Assembly (NCBI GenBank): GCA_947462335.1
Contig: OX381710.1
Location: forward strand, 35,587,204-35,651,203
Direction of reading: 5' to 3'
DNA: 64,000 nt
Origin: Harmothoe impar
Lineage: Eukaryota; Annelida; Polychaeta; Phyllodocida; Polynoidae
Shown: positions 33,689 to 47,804 of the stretch, one piece after another
How the letters are laid out: the number at the start of each line of letters is the position of its first letter
Position numbering within the stretch: the stretch's first letter is position 1
Notes under the pieces: generated by a model
Told to the model about the DNA's origin: nothing
The model's input: the letters and a program-made list of their open reading frames with translations, nothing else
Databases searched by the model: none
Program-made: the position numbers and the translations under genes

Positions 33689-36600
33689 TAATAAAAGGTG
33701 TGTCCAGGTACAACCAATGCATAATACACATGTAGAGGCCTAGTGTAATCATTGATCCACTCTCCCCCCTGATGTTTGGCCCCCTGAGACCCACACTGCT
33801 AGTTCTAAGTGTCCCCAATTGTGGCAGCACTGGTATCCCGCTAGTGAGGAATACGAGACCGGCGCTCTATCAAAACCAGGTGTATTACCAATACTGTGAT
33901 GGTACAGTTATGGCTGAGCAGCTGTTGTTTACCAAATATCCCTCACTATATAATGTACAACGCCTTATTCTATTTAGATAAGGACTCTCCATGTATATAG
34001 ATCTATAGCGTAGTACTTATATCTTAAAGAGAGTTTTTTTTAATATGTACTCCCTGTTGTCAGGATGATGTTCTTGGTGATGCAGATAGGGGGCGACACG
34101 TACACACACACCAGACACAACCAGACCATTACTTCTCTAGAAATCCACCAGGGGGCAGTAGAGTCGACGTTCATGCAAGCAAAGGACACTGGTGATGAAG
34201 CAATGCAACACGATAGGAATTACAAGGAGAGAGTGTATGGCGTTATTCCCTCATCAGTTAGTCATTCATTTCATACAGAGAACAAAATGGCAGATAACAC
34301 AAGGAAACGAGAGAAAAGCGGAAGAATATGATAATGTATGGCAGCACATATAGTATTATAGTAAAAACGGCATTTTACCCAATAAAACACTTAAAAGGCA
34401 AAAACAAAAAAACGTTGTATACAGGGTTCATTCAACTGTATCTCGGGGTGGTCTATGTTTTGATACACTTGGTTCTTTATACGGTGAGTTATATGATAAA
34501 CTGTGACGTACGATACATGTAAACATTGGTATAAATGGAGATACCGATACCATATGACATTTTTAATGACACTACTTTTCATTCTATTATTGAACAATAA
34601 ATATACCAGGATCAGTATATCAGATTACTCACCATTAGCCACTTCCCCACATGGCATGGAGCCCCATTATGAGACTAGAATGGCGGCCCCCGTATTGAAT
34701 GAGGCCTATTGTCGCTAATCTCCATGGATCAGCGCATTCTGCAGTTTTGAGCTACTATAACTTATATTGAAATGTTCCTACTAACAATAAGCTGCTGATA
34801 AGAAGCATGACCATCTATAACATCAATAGCTCTACATCTTACCTTTACATTAGGGAGCGACAATGATTGTTATAGCAGGGGAGGGGTGTGTGTGAATATC
34901 GATTTCCCTACAGTATATGGGTCAAGATGGTTGTCCTATGGATGCGGCCATTACCCAAGCTGGTACTGGTGAGATAAACACTCACAGCGGTCACATAGAC
35001 ACAAGCTGTTACATAATGTACCCTAAGAATTCCGCAGTGAATGGAGGATATTAGGCTAATTCCATTGGTCTAAAATGTATTGTATGCAATTGTGCTTGTG
35101 CCCTATGGGCCATAACCCCCCCCCCCCCCCATCCATCCTTCCGACGGGTCGGATATCGTTCACGTGCCCAAGCCTTTATATATGTTGATGTGCAGATCGG
35201 TTCACCGAAAACTGGTGAAATGTCCTTGTCCGAAACGCCCCCCCCCCTCCCACTCTAACCCCATTTGTTGTACAAATTAACGTCATTCCGACAGGTAAAG
35301 TCATATTAATGGCGAGAAACTATATTAGACATCAATAAAAGAGTGACAGAAAAAAGGAGGTAAAGACACTTTTAAAAAGGGCTAGGGAAACCCGTATAAT
35401 GAATGATCACTCCCGTATGCATGCATATGGTGAAACTGTAGATCAGCAGATGCAATTGACTATTAATGTATCATTCAAACGGCTAAAAGCGAATGGGAAC
35501 ACACGCATTATGCATTATGAAGCATGTTATAGATACACCGTGATATCGTTACTACAGGTGGCACAATTGTGGCTGATGTTATAATTAGCACTCATAAATT
35601 GTCATGTGTCATGCTCTTGCCCTTATAACATTCAATACCTTATCAAATATGGTCACAGGCATGCCTGATGCACGTAGTATGGAAGGATCAAACGTAATGG
35701 CCCCTATAATATTATAGTATTAAATTACATTTAGAATATCACAAATTTTAGGGGGAGGAGTAAAGGGAGGCTAGAGAGACATACAGACAGAGACAGACAT
35801 AGTCACAGACAAAGACAGATATGCAAACAGATAGACAGACAGAGATATTAATCAGCACAGACAGATGTATACAGATAGGGAGCAGGAGACTGAGCGAGTT
35901 CCCCCGATGCTTAAAAGTGCAAGGGAATCGGGAGTGTTGATGGGACAAAATTAATTATCCTCATGCGAGTCTACATTCTACTGTAGGCGAGGAGGAGATC
36001 GATGGTGGGACAAAGTGTGACATATGTCAGTTCTATATCGTCATCGTCATCTAGTAACTCAAATCCTGTCAAGTTCGGCTACACGTGATAACAAATCTTC
36101 CTTTCATATATAACATAGATAACGCATGTGGCCTCTGCAACGGTTGATTAATTTGAATAGATTAGTGTGAAAAGCATATGCATTTGATGACAGGTATAGC
36201 CAGTAATGCACACCCCTGTATTACCTTCCCCACATGCCTTAATCCAGCTTCCTGTCCAATGTGCATCTTACCCTCCCCTCCTTAAGACTCCACTCCCCCT
36301 TAATAAGCTCCTTCCAGCTCCCACGGGAGGCAATCACCAGGGCTGGCCACCCTCACACCTGCAGGGGTGTGGTCAGCCATCAGCCCCACCTGACGTGACG
36401 TCACAACGCTCTGACGTTACGTCATTACCCACAGACCTCCAAAAGGCCCCCTGGCGACGTGAGAGGAAAACACCCGTGGTGGATGTGTGCTTTGAAGTGG
36501 CTGGAGTTGTGTAGGGTGGGAGGGTGGGAGGAGGGGTAGGAGGGTTGTTGTGTTGGGGGTGATGAGACTCAGGGTGTGTGTGGTAACGGTAAAGGTGTGT

Positions 36601-37529
36601 AACTGTAGAGTGGTGCGACTGTGGGAACGCGCCGTAGGGGGTGGGGTAGGACAGGAGTGAGGACGCACTAGTATAGTATCGGATTCTGTACACTGCACGT
36701 GTCATCTGCATTTTAGATGAGGGATCTTCTCGGTGCAAGATCGTATTTTCCTGTTTTTATTATCAGGTTTCTATGTTGACATATTTACTGGTGCGTAGGC
36801 CTACACACATTATTCTTGCGAGTAAGTTTCTCGTGTTGATGTATATATGCGCATGCGGCAGAACTCTCAATTTAGGACTGATAATATTATAAGCATTGCC
36901 ATATTGGAGTATACGATTGGGACTAGCAAGGCTATATACACTAGAGGTTGTATAGATGCCAACAACATTTTAATTGTTACACGTAACAGATTGGCTGCAC
37001 ATATATGGGAAAACCTTAACATAAAATCGAATTTATTTCCCATGACCCCACAAAATATTTCGTGGGCTGCCCGTACATGTATTGGTACAGGCCCTGTATA
37101 ATTTATACAGCGGCCATATAATAAAAAGTTCAATTATATTTACAAGCAGACATTTTTTTCACATGTACCGGTCCATTTTATATCATTGGCATTTCTCAAG
37201 CATTTCTCATATTAAACAATGTGTTGAAACATGCGTATGAAACAGCTCGAGGGCACCTATACCCATTAGAGTATTATAATCGGGCATAATGTAGACTTTG
37301 TGAGGCTATGTCCACGCTACGTGCCCAGTATGTATTGGTGAGTAGTATAAAGTTGGGGGTAGGCGCTCAACACGTTAAAGGCACGTTTATGTTTCGGGGG
37401 TATACAGGGGTGTTGAGATGACACTTTAGAAACGGGCCCCATTAAGAGCTGGGATATCAACGAGCACCTGGGCCCTCACAGGAGTCACTACTATAATAGT
37501 ATGTGCGTGGGTGAGTACATGTAGTAGAT
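33689..37529. other. Gene-free stretch
   Basis: It contains a perfect CTCF-type motif (34145), a C homopolymer at about 35118-35131, GACAGA-rich simple sequence at about 35775-35880, and GC-rich DNA at 36230-36470. Short frames show no domain or splice support. Nothing else is recognised. Confidence 0.35.
34145..34158 (+). promoter_or_regulatory. CTCF-type binding motif
   Basis: CCACCAGGGGGCAG matches CCASYAGRKGGCRS at all 14 positions, + orientation. Confidence 0.5.
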
Positions 37530-38270
37530 GGACATTATGTGTGAGTAGTATATGACTGTGGGGGTACGTGCCCATTTTGCGTGTCAGTGAGTAGTACATG
37601 TATTTGACTTTGGGGTATTTGCTCCCGATGTGTGTCAGTAGTATAATTATGACTTTGGGGGGTATGTGCCCACTATGTGTCAGTAGTATATGACTTTGGG
37701 TGTGTGTGCTCACTATGTGTGTCAGTAGTATATGACTTTGGGGGTATGTGCTCACTATGTGTGTAAGTAGTATATGACATTGGGGGTATGTGCTCACTAT
37801 GTGTCAGCAGTATATGACTTTGGGGGGTATGTGCTCACTATGTGTGTCAGTAGTATATGACTTTGGGGGTATGTGCCCACTATGTGTGTCAGTAGTATAT
37901 GCCTTTGGGGGTATTTGCTCTCTATGTGTGTCAGTAGTATATGACTGTGGGGGTATGTGCCCACTATGTGTGTCAGTAGTATATGACTTTTGGGGTATGT
38001 GCTCACTATGTGTGTCAGTAGTATATGACTTTGGGGGTTATGTGCTCACTATGTGTGTCAGTAGTATATGACTTTGGGTGTGTGCTCACTATGTGTGTCA
38101 GTAGTATATGACTTTGGGGGTATGTGCTCACTATGTGTGTCAGTAGTATACAAATGTATGACTTTGGGTGTGTGCTCACTATGTGTGTCAGCAGTATATG
38201 ACTTTGGGGGTATGTGCATTATAGTATGTGCTCGCTCTGGGTGTCATTTATGAGTGGTACATGACTTTTC
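37530..38270. repeat. 42-bp minisatellite, roughly 16 units
   Basis: The unit is of the form GTGTGTCAGTAGTATATGAC plus TTTGGGGGTATGTGCTCACTAT. Units at the ends are diverged and those in the middle nearly identical. Because 42 is a multiple of three, long repetitive open frames appear on both strands; they are not genes. Confidence 0.92.
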
Positions 38271-38564
38271 AAGTTCGTGAGCAGCTCACACATGGGACTC
38301 ATATCAGTGAACATTAACACTACATTAAAACAACCACAACGCTCAATCAGCCACATCAGCATGCGATAATCATCATTCTCCACTCATACCAATCACCAAA
38401 AACTCACCCAGTCCCACAACGGACAGCACTAATGGTGTTAAATTTGGCAACAGATTGGTGGCCTGTTAGTGCGGCGCGGGGCCTGCATTAGGCCGCATAT
38501 GCTGCCGAGATCTGAGGAGGGTGGGAAGGGCGTGGAGAGTGGGGTGCAGGGGAGAGTGCAGTAC

Positions 38565-38781
38565 TTAAGCCTTTAAGGGCTGCATTGTGCCTTTTATGCA
38601 TGGATGCAGTCCTGGCGAGTGCTACAGAGAAGCATCATGATGGCCATACGGGGTTGATACACACCCGAACGATTGGCATGATGCATGAATACAGCCCTGA
38701 TCAGTTAAATCTGCATTCATGCATCATGACAACCAAGGGAAGACAGCACATTACCGCAGCATGCTGCTCATAATGAGTTAA
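38565..38781. mobile_element. piggyBac-like MITE, copy 2
   Basis: TTAA (38565-38568), then GCCTTTAAGGGCTGCATTGTGC; the right end is TAATGAG followed by TTAA (38778-38781). The internal ATGCATCATGA and CAGCCCTGATCAG words match the family. Confidence 0.75.
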
Positions 38782-41700
38782 GAAACGTAGAGTGCGGGGC
38801 GGGAGCGAGCATATGGCGGCCGTGGACGGGGGTCCATCTTCACTATGATATCACGTGAAAGTGGCTCGGGGCACGGGGGCAGGTGTCGACAGATGCCGCG
38901 GGCGGCGGCCAAAGTGGCCGGAGTGGCGGCCGGACGGCTGGGTGTGGGGTAAGGGGATGGGAGGGTGAGTGGAAGCGAGAGTGATGCTGAAAGAGATTGA
39001 AAAGTGGCTTTTCTGGAAATTTGATTGGGTGAAAAATGTTACTTGCAAAATGTGCACTACTTCAGACACATATATGTCACTTATCTGCACAACGTCATTG
39101 CAATTATACTAATTAGTTGGTGCCACTGGAAGGAAAGCTAACAAACTGGAATGAATGAAACGGACGCTTCCGGACATTAGGCATCTCAGGTTGTAGTAAT
39201 ATTTAGCAGAACTATAGTACGTGATTGTTGGTAATGTTAATTTAAGATGAAGATAACAATGCCATGTCCTATCATGCACTGTCATAATCTACTGAATAGC
39301 AAGCAGTGCATTACTAGTTGAAGAACCAATGCATGTTCCGCGGGTGGAGTGGCGTGACAGAGAATACTCTTGTGAGCATGAGAAGGGGAGGGCCAAGGGG
39401 GATGGGCCTCCCCGGGAGCACATCTTCCAGATTTCAGCGGCACATATGTTGGGTGGCAACATAAAACCAGGGGGTTCACGACTCTGCTGCCCTCCGACCG
39501 GGGTGAGGGTGGGCTCGGCTCAGCACCGGCCAAACAACGCCCCCTTGTGAGGGTCCATGATAGCTGCTTCCCTCCTCCTCCCCAGATGGCGCCACTAGTT
39601 GTGTGTATTGTGGGGGCAGGGTGTGTCCTGTGGGGCACCATACAGAGCTGACACCCTGCAGCATGGCCTCCTGCTCCAGGGTACCCATCCCTGCCACACC
39701 TAGTCGTTATACACCCCACACCTCCCCAGGTGAGCTGATTGACAATACCAGACCCCCCTCCTCCATACACCACACCCCTAACCCCTGTATACAATACACC
39801 ACTCCCCTCCAGGGGCCATACCAGTGACCACCCACCCTCCCTCCCCACCACCATAGGAAACCCCCACACAAAAAACCCACCACCCCATAATTAGCCATTA
39901 TCACGCCGACATATTGAAGCGCCGCCAAATGTAACTTAATCGCCGCTGGGAACAGCAAGAGATATTTTAATTGAATCGGCCGCCATTATCCAACCTCATG
40001 GGCCTGACTGGCGGGAGGTGGGGGCGGCCAGCGGCGGCCGGGGACTGAGTCGGCATTGGTCGGTGATATACTGTTTCCGCCGCTACAAAGGCAGTGGCCA
40101 TGACAAGGGCCGGACGGGGCAGATTTTACGCCTAATTTAATTGTGGCTCAGTCGACATCAAGGGGTTGGGGGTATAGGGCACACATTAGCCACATTGCCT
40201 GCCTACTTTGATACTAAAGATCTCACTTCATAAAAAGCTCACATTATGTACGTTATCAATACATTTGTATTTCTAAATGATCATATATTCAGGAACACTC
40301 ATCATATGTTATAGCATGTATTTGGTGCAGTTCTTCTTCTGTGCTTATTATTTGCAAATCAGCAGCTATGGCTTATTGATCTGATCATAGTTCCCTGACC
40401 TGTCACTCATTCCCTGTCATTCTCTCAGTTTTACACTCACTCCCTATCGACTGTTCCTTTATGTTAGAAATTATTCTTCAGCCGGGTCTACCTAATAATA
40501 CAACGGAAACTGAGCCAACGCGTCACACATATATGTTTACAAAATATAGTACAAAAGGTTGTGAGATACTATTGTGTGGATCGGGCATTAGAATAACACA
40601 CCTATTCGAGAAAGGTTTAGTCCTTGTATGTGATTGGGCAGGTAAGTGAGGTTTTAGAGTATACATCATACAATGGCAGTCTGCTCTTCAGACTCCCACC
40701 CCACCCCATGGAGGTCTACACAAACTGACCAGTGGTCAGTATACACCCAGCATGGCCTTGACATCTCGGTGGTCAATCCTCTGTCCACTCCAGCACGTGC
40801 TGGGGTAGTAGACAGGTCACGCCCCTCCTCCCACCCCCAGCACCGGCCACAATCGACCACCGGGACTGACCACTGCTTCTTTCTGTGACTTTTTCTAAAA
40901 GTCGTCTGCCAGTCAGATGGATTCCGCACACGCCGCGCCCCCTAGTGGCAGCGTCCCGCGTTGGTGGTCATCCTTTACACACACAAAGGGGCCACGTGGC
41001 CGACGTCCAATAAACACTAGTTGTGAGTGGTGGCTTTAGGGTTAAATCCTTAATTGCAGACTAACCTTTTTAGAATGCATCACCATGTAGTGATGTGAAA
41101 CATGCATTGAACTGTCTTATAAATGCCCATTGTGTAATACTTGATTTTCTTTCTTGAACTCGGTAGATACCTTGGGTAAATACACATAGAGTTTTTGTCC
41201 TGAGGACATAATTAGTTCCCGCGAAATATTTATTCATGGATCTCGGCATTCACGCCCCGCCCCCATGTTTGTTTGGACCTTTCAGAGGGTCATTAGTCAG
41301 GGTCAGTTTTTTTACTGACCACAAAGTAGTGCAGTGGGCAGCTGGTCCTGCTGAGGGACGGCTGACCACTGGTCATCGTCCGAACAGACAAGACCACCAA
41401 CACACCCCTCCAGTCATTGCCACATCTCATGTTCATTCTGGCCACATGAGATTCAAATTTCCTCCCTTCGTCCCCTTTTGGGTAACGCCCCCCTGTGTAA
41501 TTACGGCGTTGCCATAGAAACAATATGGAATTTATGTGGTGAAGGCCTATCTCAATCGGCATTACTTTTCCTCTTCTTTTTGTCATGGCTGTGGATGGTG
41601 GAGTCCCGATTTAGTTCAGAGGAAGCTGAGGAGGGGGCGGGTCTCAACAGGTGATGCCCTCGGTATAGCGGAGGAGTAGGAGGGAAAAAAGAACCCCGCA

Positions 41701-44700
41701 CACATGAAAGCCAAGGGTTCAAGCCCTTTGTTGTGTCAAGACCAATTGCCTGTCATTTTTCTGAATGGCGCTCAATGAAATTGGGTTCTATGAAGCAAAT
41801 ATACCTTCCAATTTGCCAACGCTAAGCCTATTGGGGTATTCACAAAAAGAAATCGGTCTCTTATTTTCTTTGGTTTGCAGCTTTATCCCTATTGAAGAGG
41901 AAAACTACAATTTTCTAAAGAATGCAAATTGTTTTTGATGTGATTGACTTTTATAGTTAAAAGATATCTGAAAGACTCTCGGAATGTTTGTTGGCCATAT
42001 GGCCCCGTATTTCCAGGTATGTATACATCTGGTGTGAGAAACTCACGTTTCCTTTAGTATATTGTCCACAAATAACACTTAGATCCACGGAAAAGAAGAT
42101 GTACAATTGGCCAACATAATAGAAAATTGATGGGCAGTTATATCTGTAAAATCTGACTCAAATAATTATACTCTGTAGAAGATGAACCCACAGATATATC
42201 CTTTTATTTTACTGCAAACCAATAGTAGATTCTACTGCCATGCACGTACGCTTATACCGTAGTAACATGGTGTAAAACTTCAGTAGATTATACTGCTCAA
42301 TTAATTAGACAATCCTCCAAGACTGATATGATATCCTGAATATTGAGTGTCCGGTTTGAAATGTATAAACTGTCCAAAAGTAATCATATGAATAACATTG
42401 AGTACTTTAGTATAATGACGTAATAGTAAATACACCCACAAATCAGTCAATAAAATGCTCTCTCCTCATTATTATATCCTGATTACTATGGGGTAATTAC
42501 AATAATAGAAGCGGCACGATCTCACAACAATTGCTTATTCACCAAAGCTGCAGTGGCAAACAGCTGAAACACCTTCTGACATTTGTACCGTACTGATCGA
42601 TTAAAAGTTCATCTGGTGGACAAATACTCAAATGTACATCTATTCCAAAATGGTCCCTGTTTCATTTGCGTTCATGCACCTCCACTGGCCAAAGGTTGTA
42701 TACCATCAGCTGCCCTATGTTCACTTGTATGATAAGTGTACTGGATGGTATCCATGGTTACAATAGGGGAACGGATAATGCTTATACATATAAATACAGG
42801 AATGGGATGAGAATTGACTTTCAAACTACACGTATACAGAGTCAGCATTGAGTTTTAACGGTAGGGTGTTATCTCACGTGAAAGGCTCTCAAGGGACGGC
42901 CGATGGTTACTTTATTCACCTGTTCTGTGTGACAACACCACTCCCATTTCAATAACGATTGAAGTCCAAATTAATTGACATTTCCAGTGTGTTCAGCGCC
43001 GGTTTATAATAATATACCAGAGCGGACCTGTGCGGGCCTCAACATGGAAACAGGGAGGGTGCTAGAATGGGGTGGTGACTCTAGCCGAGTTTACTGTTGG
43101 ATCAGGCGTTTGGTGTATCGACCACTGAGCACACAAAATGGCGGACATAGGGCAATCACATGGGGCCGTACAGACAGTGTCGTCGCCCCCTCTAGCGGCC
43201 AGGGCCCTTCACCTGTTGAGTGGATCCACAACTCCAGCCCCTCGTTTTGTCGTTAAGTATTCATATAGGTCGGGGTGGTCTGCTCTCCCCCTCCTCTACC
43301 CTCGGCGGAATTGCGCTCCAATCGACCACATCTTGTTTGATCAGCTTCCGTGTGAAAAGTGCGTCGCACCCAACCCGACACAACATCAATGGGCACTCCA
43401 CCGAGTCAGACAGATACGTGGTATGGTGGCGCCACCAATGGGCCCACAAGGGCGTCATTGGGGCATCTAGCCCATATTCAAACCGTATTAAACTTGCTGA
43501 TGAAGACGCTGATCCCCAAGAACCCTCTTCAAATAGGTATCACCTCCCAAAATCCAGCCCTCTCCACCTGGTGTGTGGTCAAGGCCCCAGCCTGCCGGTC
43601 ATCCTATCTACCTGGGTGTGCTGACCACTACTGCTGGTCAGTTTTCTGCTTGACCACTCCGCTCAGGTGTGAAGAAGGTATTAACATCACAATTACCTGT
43701 TTGAGTAGTACTAAACAGGAGCAGTGAGTAGGGGCACATATCGCGTGCCCACCACATGTTTTGGTACAGCTATATGCCTGGTTAAACAGCCCCGGTCGGG
43801 TCCCGCCAGCTGCCCTCCCCATCTATACCTCCTGAGGACGCCCCTATACCGTCTCAGTTCTCTCCCCCTTGTGGGCTGATTAGAAGCCTAAACCGCCGCT
43901 GTCATACAGTCCTTCATATCAAATTGTGGTCTGCATTCAAGAAACGTTGTGTGGCTTCTGTGGTTTACCTTCTTACTGAAGATAAAAGGAGACACATTCC
44001 AGAGAGTAGACCAAGGGAAGATACAATGTGCACACGGTTACAAACAGTGGTTATGTACAATGTATATCAGCAATCTTGTGCTTTAATTTTCATTCCGAGA
44101 TATCTTTAAGCAGAGGTGAAGTATATGAATAGCTAAAATTTGAAACACATGCCTATTCCGCCTGCAGTCTTCGTGCACATTTCAGTATACGCTTAGTTTA
44201 GATATATAAGTACCCGTTATTGAAGTGTATATTCACACTATTTACAACCATTAGCCTGAAGAAGTGTTCTAAAAGTTCATGAAACGTTGACTATTCAGAC
44301 CCATTCCCCCAGATTTCGATGTTACTTCTTCCCCAATAAAAATCCATCAACCCACGTCAACTCGTCTGGTTTTGTGTGGATAAGCAATGTATACAACATT
44401 ATTTATGATGAAGAAATCCTGAGCTTGGTATGTAGTTGTCCCTACAGGAAACCCATAATTGTCTGCTTTTCTCTTTAAGTAAGGGCTGCTGAGTGGTAGG
44501 ATGTGGAAGTAGCATGCCATAATTAATGTCGTTAATTCTTGTTCTCCAGTCTCGATCCCACTCATAGCTCTTCACACTAAGGGGTGGCTTAATGCAGCTC
44601 CTCCAGGCCCTCCCCTCACCTGCCCCCACCCACCACCCACACCTAATCACCCACCTCCTGGAAACAAGCCGATGAGCATTAGTCCCCGGGCAAATATCAA

Positions 44701-46855
44701 TATTGGTCAGAGAGCAGGAGTGTGGAGGGTGATGTAGGCAGGGTAGGATGGGAGAATTGTTGCTCATTCAGGCTCCATTGTAAATGGGATGGGGAATGCA
44801 CTGCCAGGTGTCAGAAATGGCCACAGCGCGGCGCCAGTGCTGAGAACCCCATCCAAACACCTTGGGATTGCACCCCATTGATTGGGAGGAAATGTTATAA
44901 ATTCTCTCCCTCACCCCCAATATTGACTCCCTATAATGCGGCAGGCTCTTCACCCTGGAGAACCATGGAGTTGGCTCCTCCAGTGCCGAGCTCCTCCAGG
45001 CAGTCAACCGGGGGCAGTCACTCATTGTGAATTATTTCCCGATCAAAAACTTCCTGAATTGGTCTGACCGCGTCAGCAGTCAATTACCGGTGATTAGTCA
45101 CTCCTCCAGGCGGGCAGCAGCCGCGGGCCGCACGCCCTGGAGTGGTCAGTAAATGCGGACACATTACCAGGGCGGGTGGCCACCAGATAGCGTCCGGACG
45201 ATGGACTGATAAAGATACTAATCGCCGTCCCTGAGGTAATTTACTGACGATAATCTCTCATAAGCCACACTTATTAATTCCGCAGGTGGAGAGGGTAGGA
45301 CTGAGTCTAACTGTGCATGGTTTCATTCTTTGTGTAAAAAGTGGTATTTTTTATCTCTAGAGTTGTGATGTCCGATCTCCAGAGGATAATTTAAAACCTA
45401 CCGGTAATCATATATTCGTAATTATGTATATATAATGTATATAGGCCTACTTATGTGCATATAGATGTAAGCTTAGGTCTATGGGGTTTCTTAATCTGAC
45501 AGTGCTTTTGACTGTGTCTTGGGCACATCAATCTATATATAGGTCTACTTTGGAAACAATTGAAAAATTGAAAACAAACATTATCATCATCATTATGTTG
45601 ATGAGTGACATTCACATCGATATACATAATGGTGTAGCCTATTGATGTTCCAATATGGTGATACAAATAATTAATTCGTCTGCAACTTGAAGAGTATTTT
45701 GACAAACGTTCAGCAAAACATATTTTCCCAGTTGTTTCTGCACAAAATAAACCTGTATACCGACTCAGTACTGCGTGTTTATGTGATTAACCCAATGTTA
45801 TTTCCTGTGACGGGCGGCTTTTTGTGTTTGTGTTACTCTGAAAAGGCAACGTGTTGAAATTACCAGTCAGGGCTGTAATTTCAGCAACATTGTGTACGCA
45901 TTATGCCAATCCGTGGTGCAAACGGCGCACACAAGGGGGCGCCCTTTCAAGGGAGCAGACGACAAAACATAACGTTCTGTGCACTCTGATTGAAACGACA
46001 CCATTGTCGTCTGCTGTTGGCGCTCAGAAACAGATGTTTTGAGATGGTGGATTTCACTTCAAGCGGATTAGAATCTCACTTAAACGGCCATGTTGATTCC
46101 GGCTCTCGACGATAAATAGGTGTAGAATTGTCACACAGGCTAAGAGTGCTTCCCAAACAAACCTTAGGTCCATCTGGAGGCGCTCGCTATATCTAGACTC
46201 TGGTTTCACGACATTTGCCGCCAAGTTTCTCCTCCACCAATCTCGGCGCACAAAAATGGCGTGTTTGAGGTTGGGATTAACGTTGACGGCGGGTTTGGAG
46301 TGGGCCCCCGGCTCGTGCCTCTAACAGACAACTCCATCACCCGCCACTCTTTACGTGGTCAACACAGGCTGCCTGGTGGGATTGGACAATGTCAGGCATG
46401 TGGGTTCAGAGGGGTGGGAGGAGTAGACTGGGCGAAGTCTGTTTGCACCCCTTTCAAATAGTATGGAAGATCCAAGCACAACATCATATTGGATTTAGAA
46501 ATTGTCAAGAATTGTACCCCTCTCACCCCAGCCACACCAAGATGCCAGTAAGATGCCCCTAAAATACCAATACTACACTAAATAATAATGGGATATCTCA
46601 AACAATCAAACAATTGACTACGAACACATATCCAGTGCGCCAAATGCATGTTCCCTGGCTCATTGGATCCTTATTCTAAGAAGACGTCAAAGACTCGAGT
46701 GCATGTCTATAAGAGATGAGGGTTTGAGTGGTTGGTTGTGGATTGACTAAGACAGCCAGAAGGCTAATACAGCGCCCAGTGCTGTCCTGTTTGTGTGCAG
46801 ACACCAAACAGGGGTGATGGAACTGCTACTCCTCCCGCTACTCATCAACAATGAC
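38782..46855. other. Long gene-free stretch, possible regulatory DNA
   Basis: No exon is recognised in 8 kb. Motif-dense, GC-moderate blocks that look unlike the AT-rich background lie at about 39950-40150 (GAATCGGCCGCCATTATCC, CTAATTTAATTG) and 45045-45260 (CAATTACCGGTGATTAGTCA, GGTAATTTACTGACGATAATC). They would be worth testing as Gsx-region enhancers. A perfect CTCF-type motif lies at 40935. Several promoterless GC-rich frames (39282-39869, 43138-43624) show no domain. Confidence 0.35.
40935..40948 (-). promoter_or_regulatory. CTCF-type binding motif
   Basis: On the - strand CCACTAGGGGGCGC matches CCASYAGRKGGCRS at all 14 positions. It points toward the + oriented motif at 34145, a convergent pair. 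Confidence 0.5.
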
Positions 46856-47083
46856 ACCCTTTAAGGGCCGCATAGTACTCAAATGCCTTGCATGTTTGGT
46901 CGTCACTCACTAGTCCTGCATCAATGCTTCGAGCCGAACCTTTGAAGGTGTACCAACCCAATAGAGTCGACATGAAACTTGAATGCAGCCCTGGTGAGTT
47001 ACTCGCCAGTGCTGCATTTATGTATGCATGACCACCAAGGAAATGACCCATTAACGCACTATGCGGCCCTCAGAGGGTTAAGG
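46856..47083. mobile_element. piggyBac-like MITE, copy 3
   Basis: It runs from CCCTTTAAGGGCCGCATAGTA to GCGGCCCTCAGAGGGTTAA. The left TTAA has been altered to GACA; the right one remains. Internal CTTGAATGCAGCCCTGGTGA and CTCGCCAGTGCTGCATTTA words match the family. Confidence 0.75.
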
Positions 47084-47804
47084 GTATCATCCCCAAAACA
47101 CACCGCCAGATGAGACTAGCTCACATGGCTTCTCATCCTTACAACACTCCTTTCATGGGGTTGCATTACCTCCTACAATCTTCCTACCAACATATTCAGT
47201 GTTATATCATGTGGAAAGGGAATATTGCCATGTACCTGGTGTGCTTGACGTTGTTTATTATAGTACACTAAAGGGCTTGCATGTATGTACACTTGCACTA
47301 ACTATCTTGAAGTGTATGCCAACTATAGGTATTCCTCCTCCGTTGGCTCCAACATTCACATGATGTCAAACAGGCATTTACTCAGGAAATTGGATTTACA
47401 TCCTGAAGTGGCAGCATTGTTTACAAATATAGTGGCACTTTGTCTACCATAATTAATCAACCAAATATGGAAGGTTTTCACCAAAAAATGAATTTTCTAA
47501 AGTGGCCTTCGGTATTCTACATAAAAAAGTAGTATAGATCATTGTTTGTTATATTTTGAACCTTTTTGGCAATATGGATCTCGTACAAACCGGGAGACAG
47601 GCGACATGGCGAGAGGTGTGGGGATAGTTAGGTGTCCAAATCTTCCCCATTTTGATTTCAAAAAGCAGTTTCTTATAATTTCCGGCATCTACCACCAATC
47701 AACACCAATATCAATAGTTATGCCATACAGTACTCGATTATACTATCGATCTAAACATTTTAAAGGCTCTAGTAAGATCGATTTAGAGAAATAAGTACAT
47801 AGTC
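47084..47804. other. Gene-free stretch
   Basis: AT-rich non-coding DNA. One open frame at 47546-47794 has no recognisable feature. Confidence 0.35.

Noticed and set aside
36373..36738. Open frame rich in His/Pro/Thr
   Set aside because: Product of GTGTG/GGGTGG-rich DNA; composition-driven, no domain.
37426..38253. Several open frames with repeated SLCVSVVYD- or HILLTHIV-type protein
   Set aside because: They are translations of the 42-bp minisatellite; the period is divisible by three, so stops are absent by construction.
37530..38270. CRISPR-like direct repeats
   Set aside because: There are no unique spacers; units are head to tail and the genome is clearly animal.
39282..39869. 195-residue minus-strand open frame
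   Set aside because: It is GC- and CCTCCC-rich, overlaps other open frames, and has no recognisable domain or splice sites.
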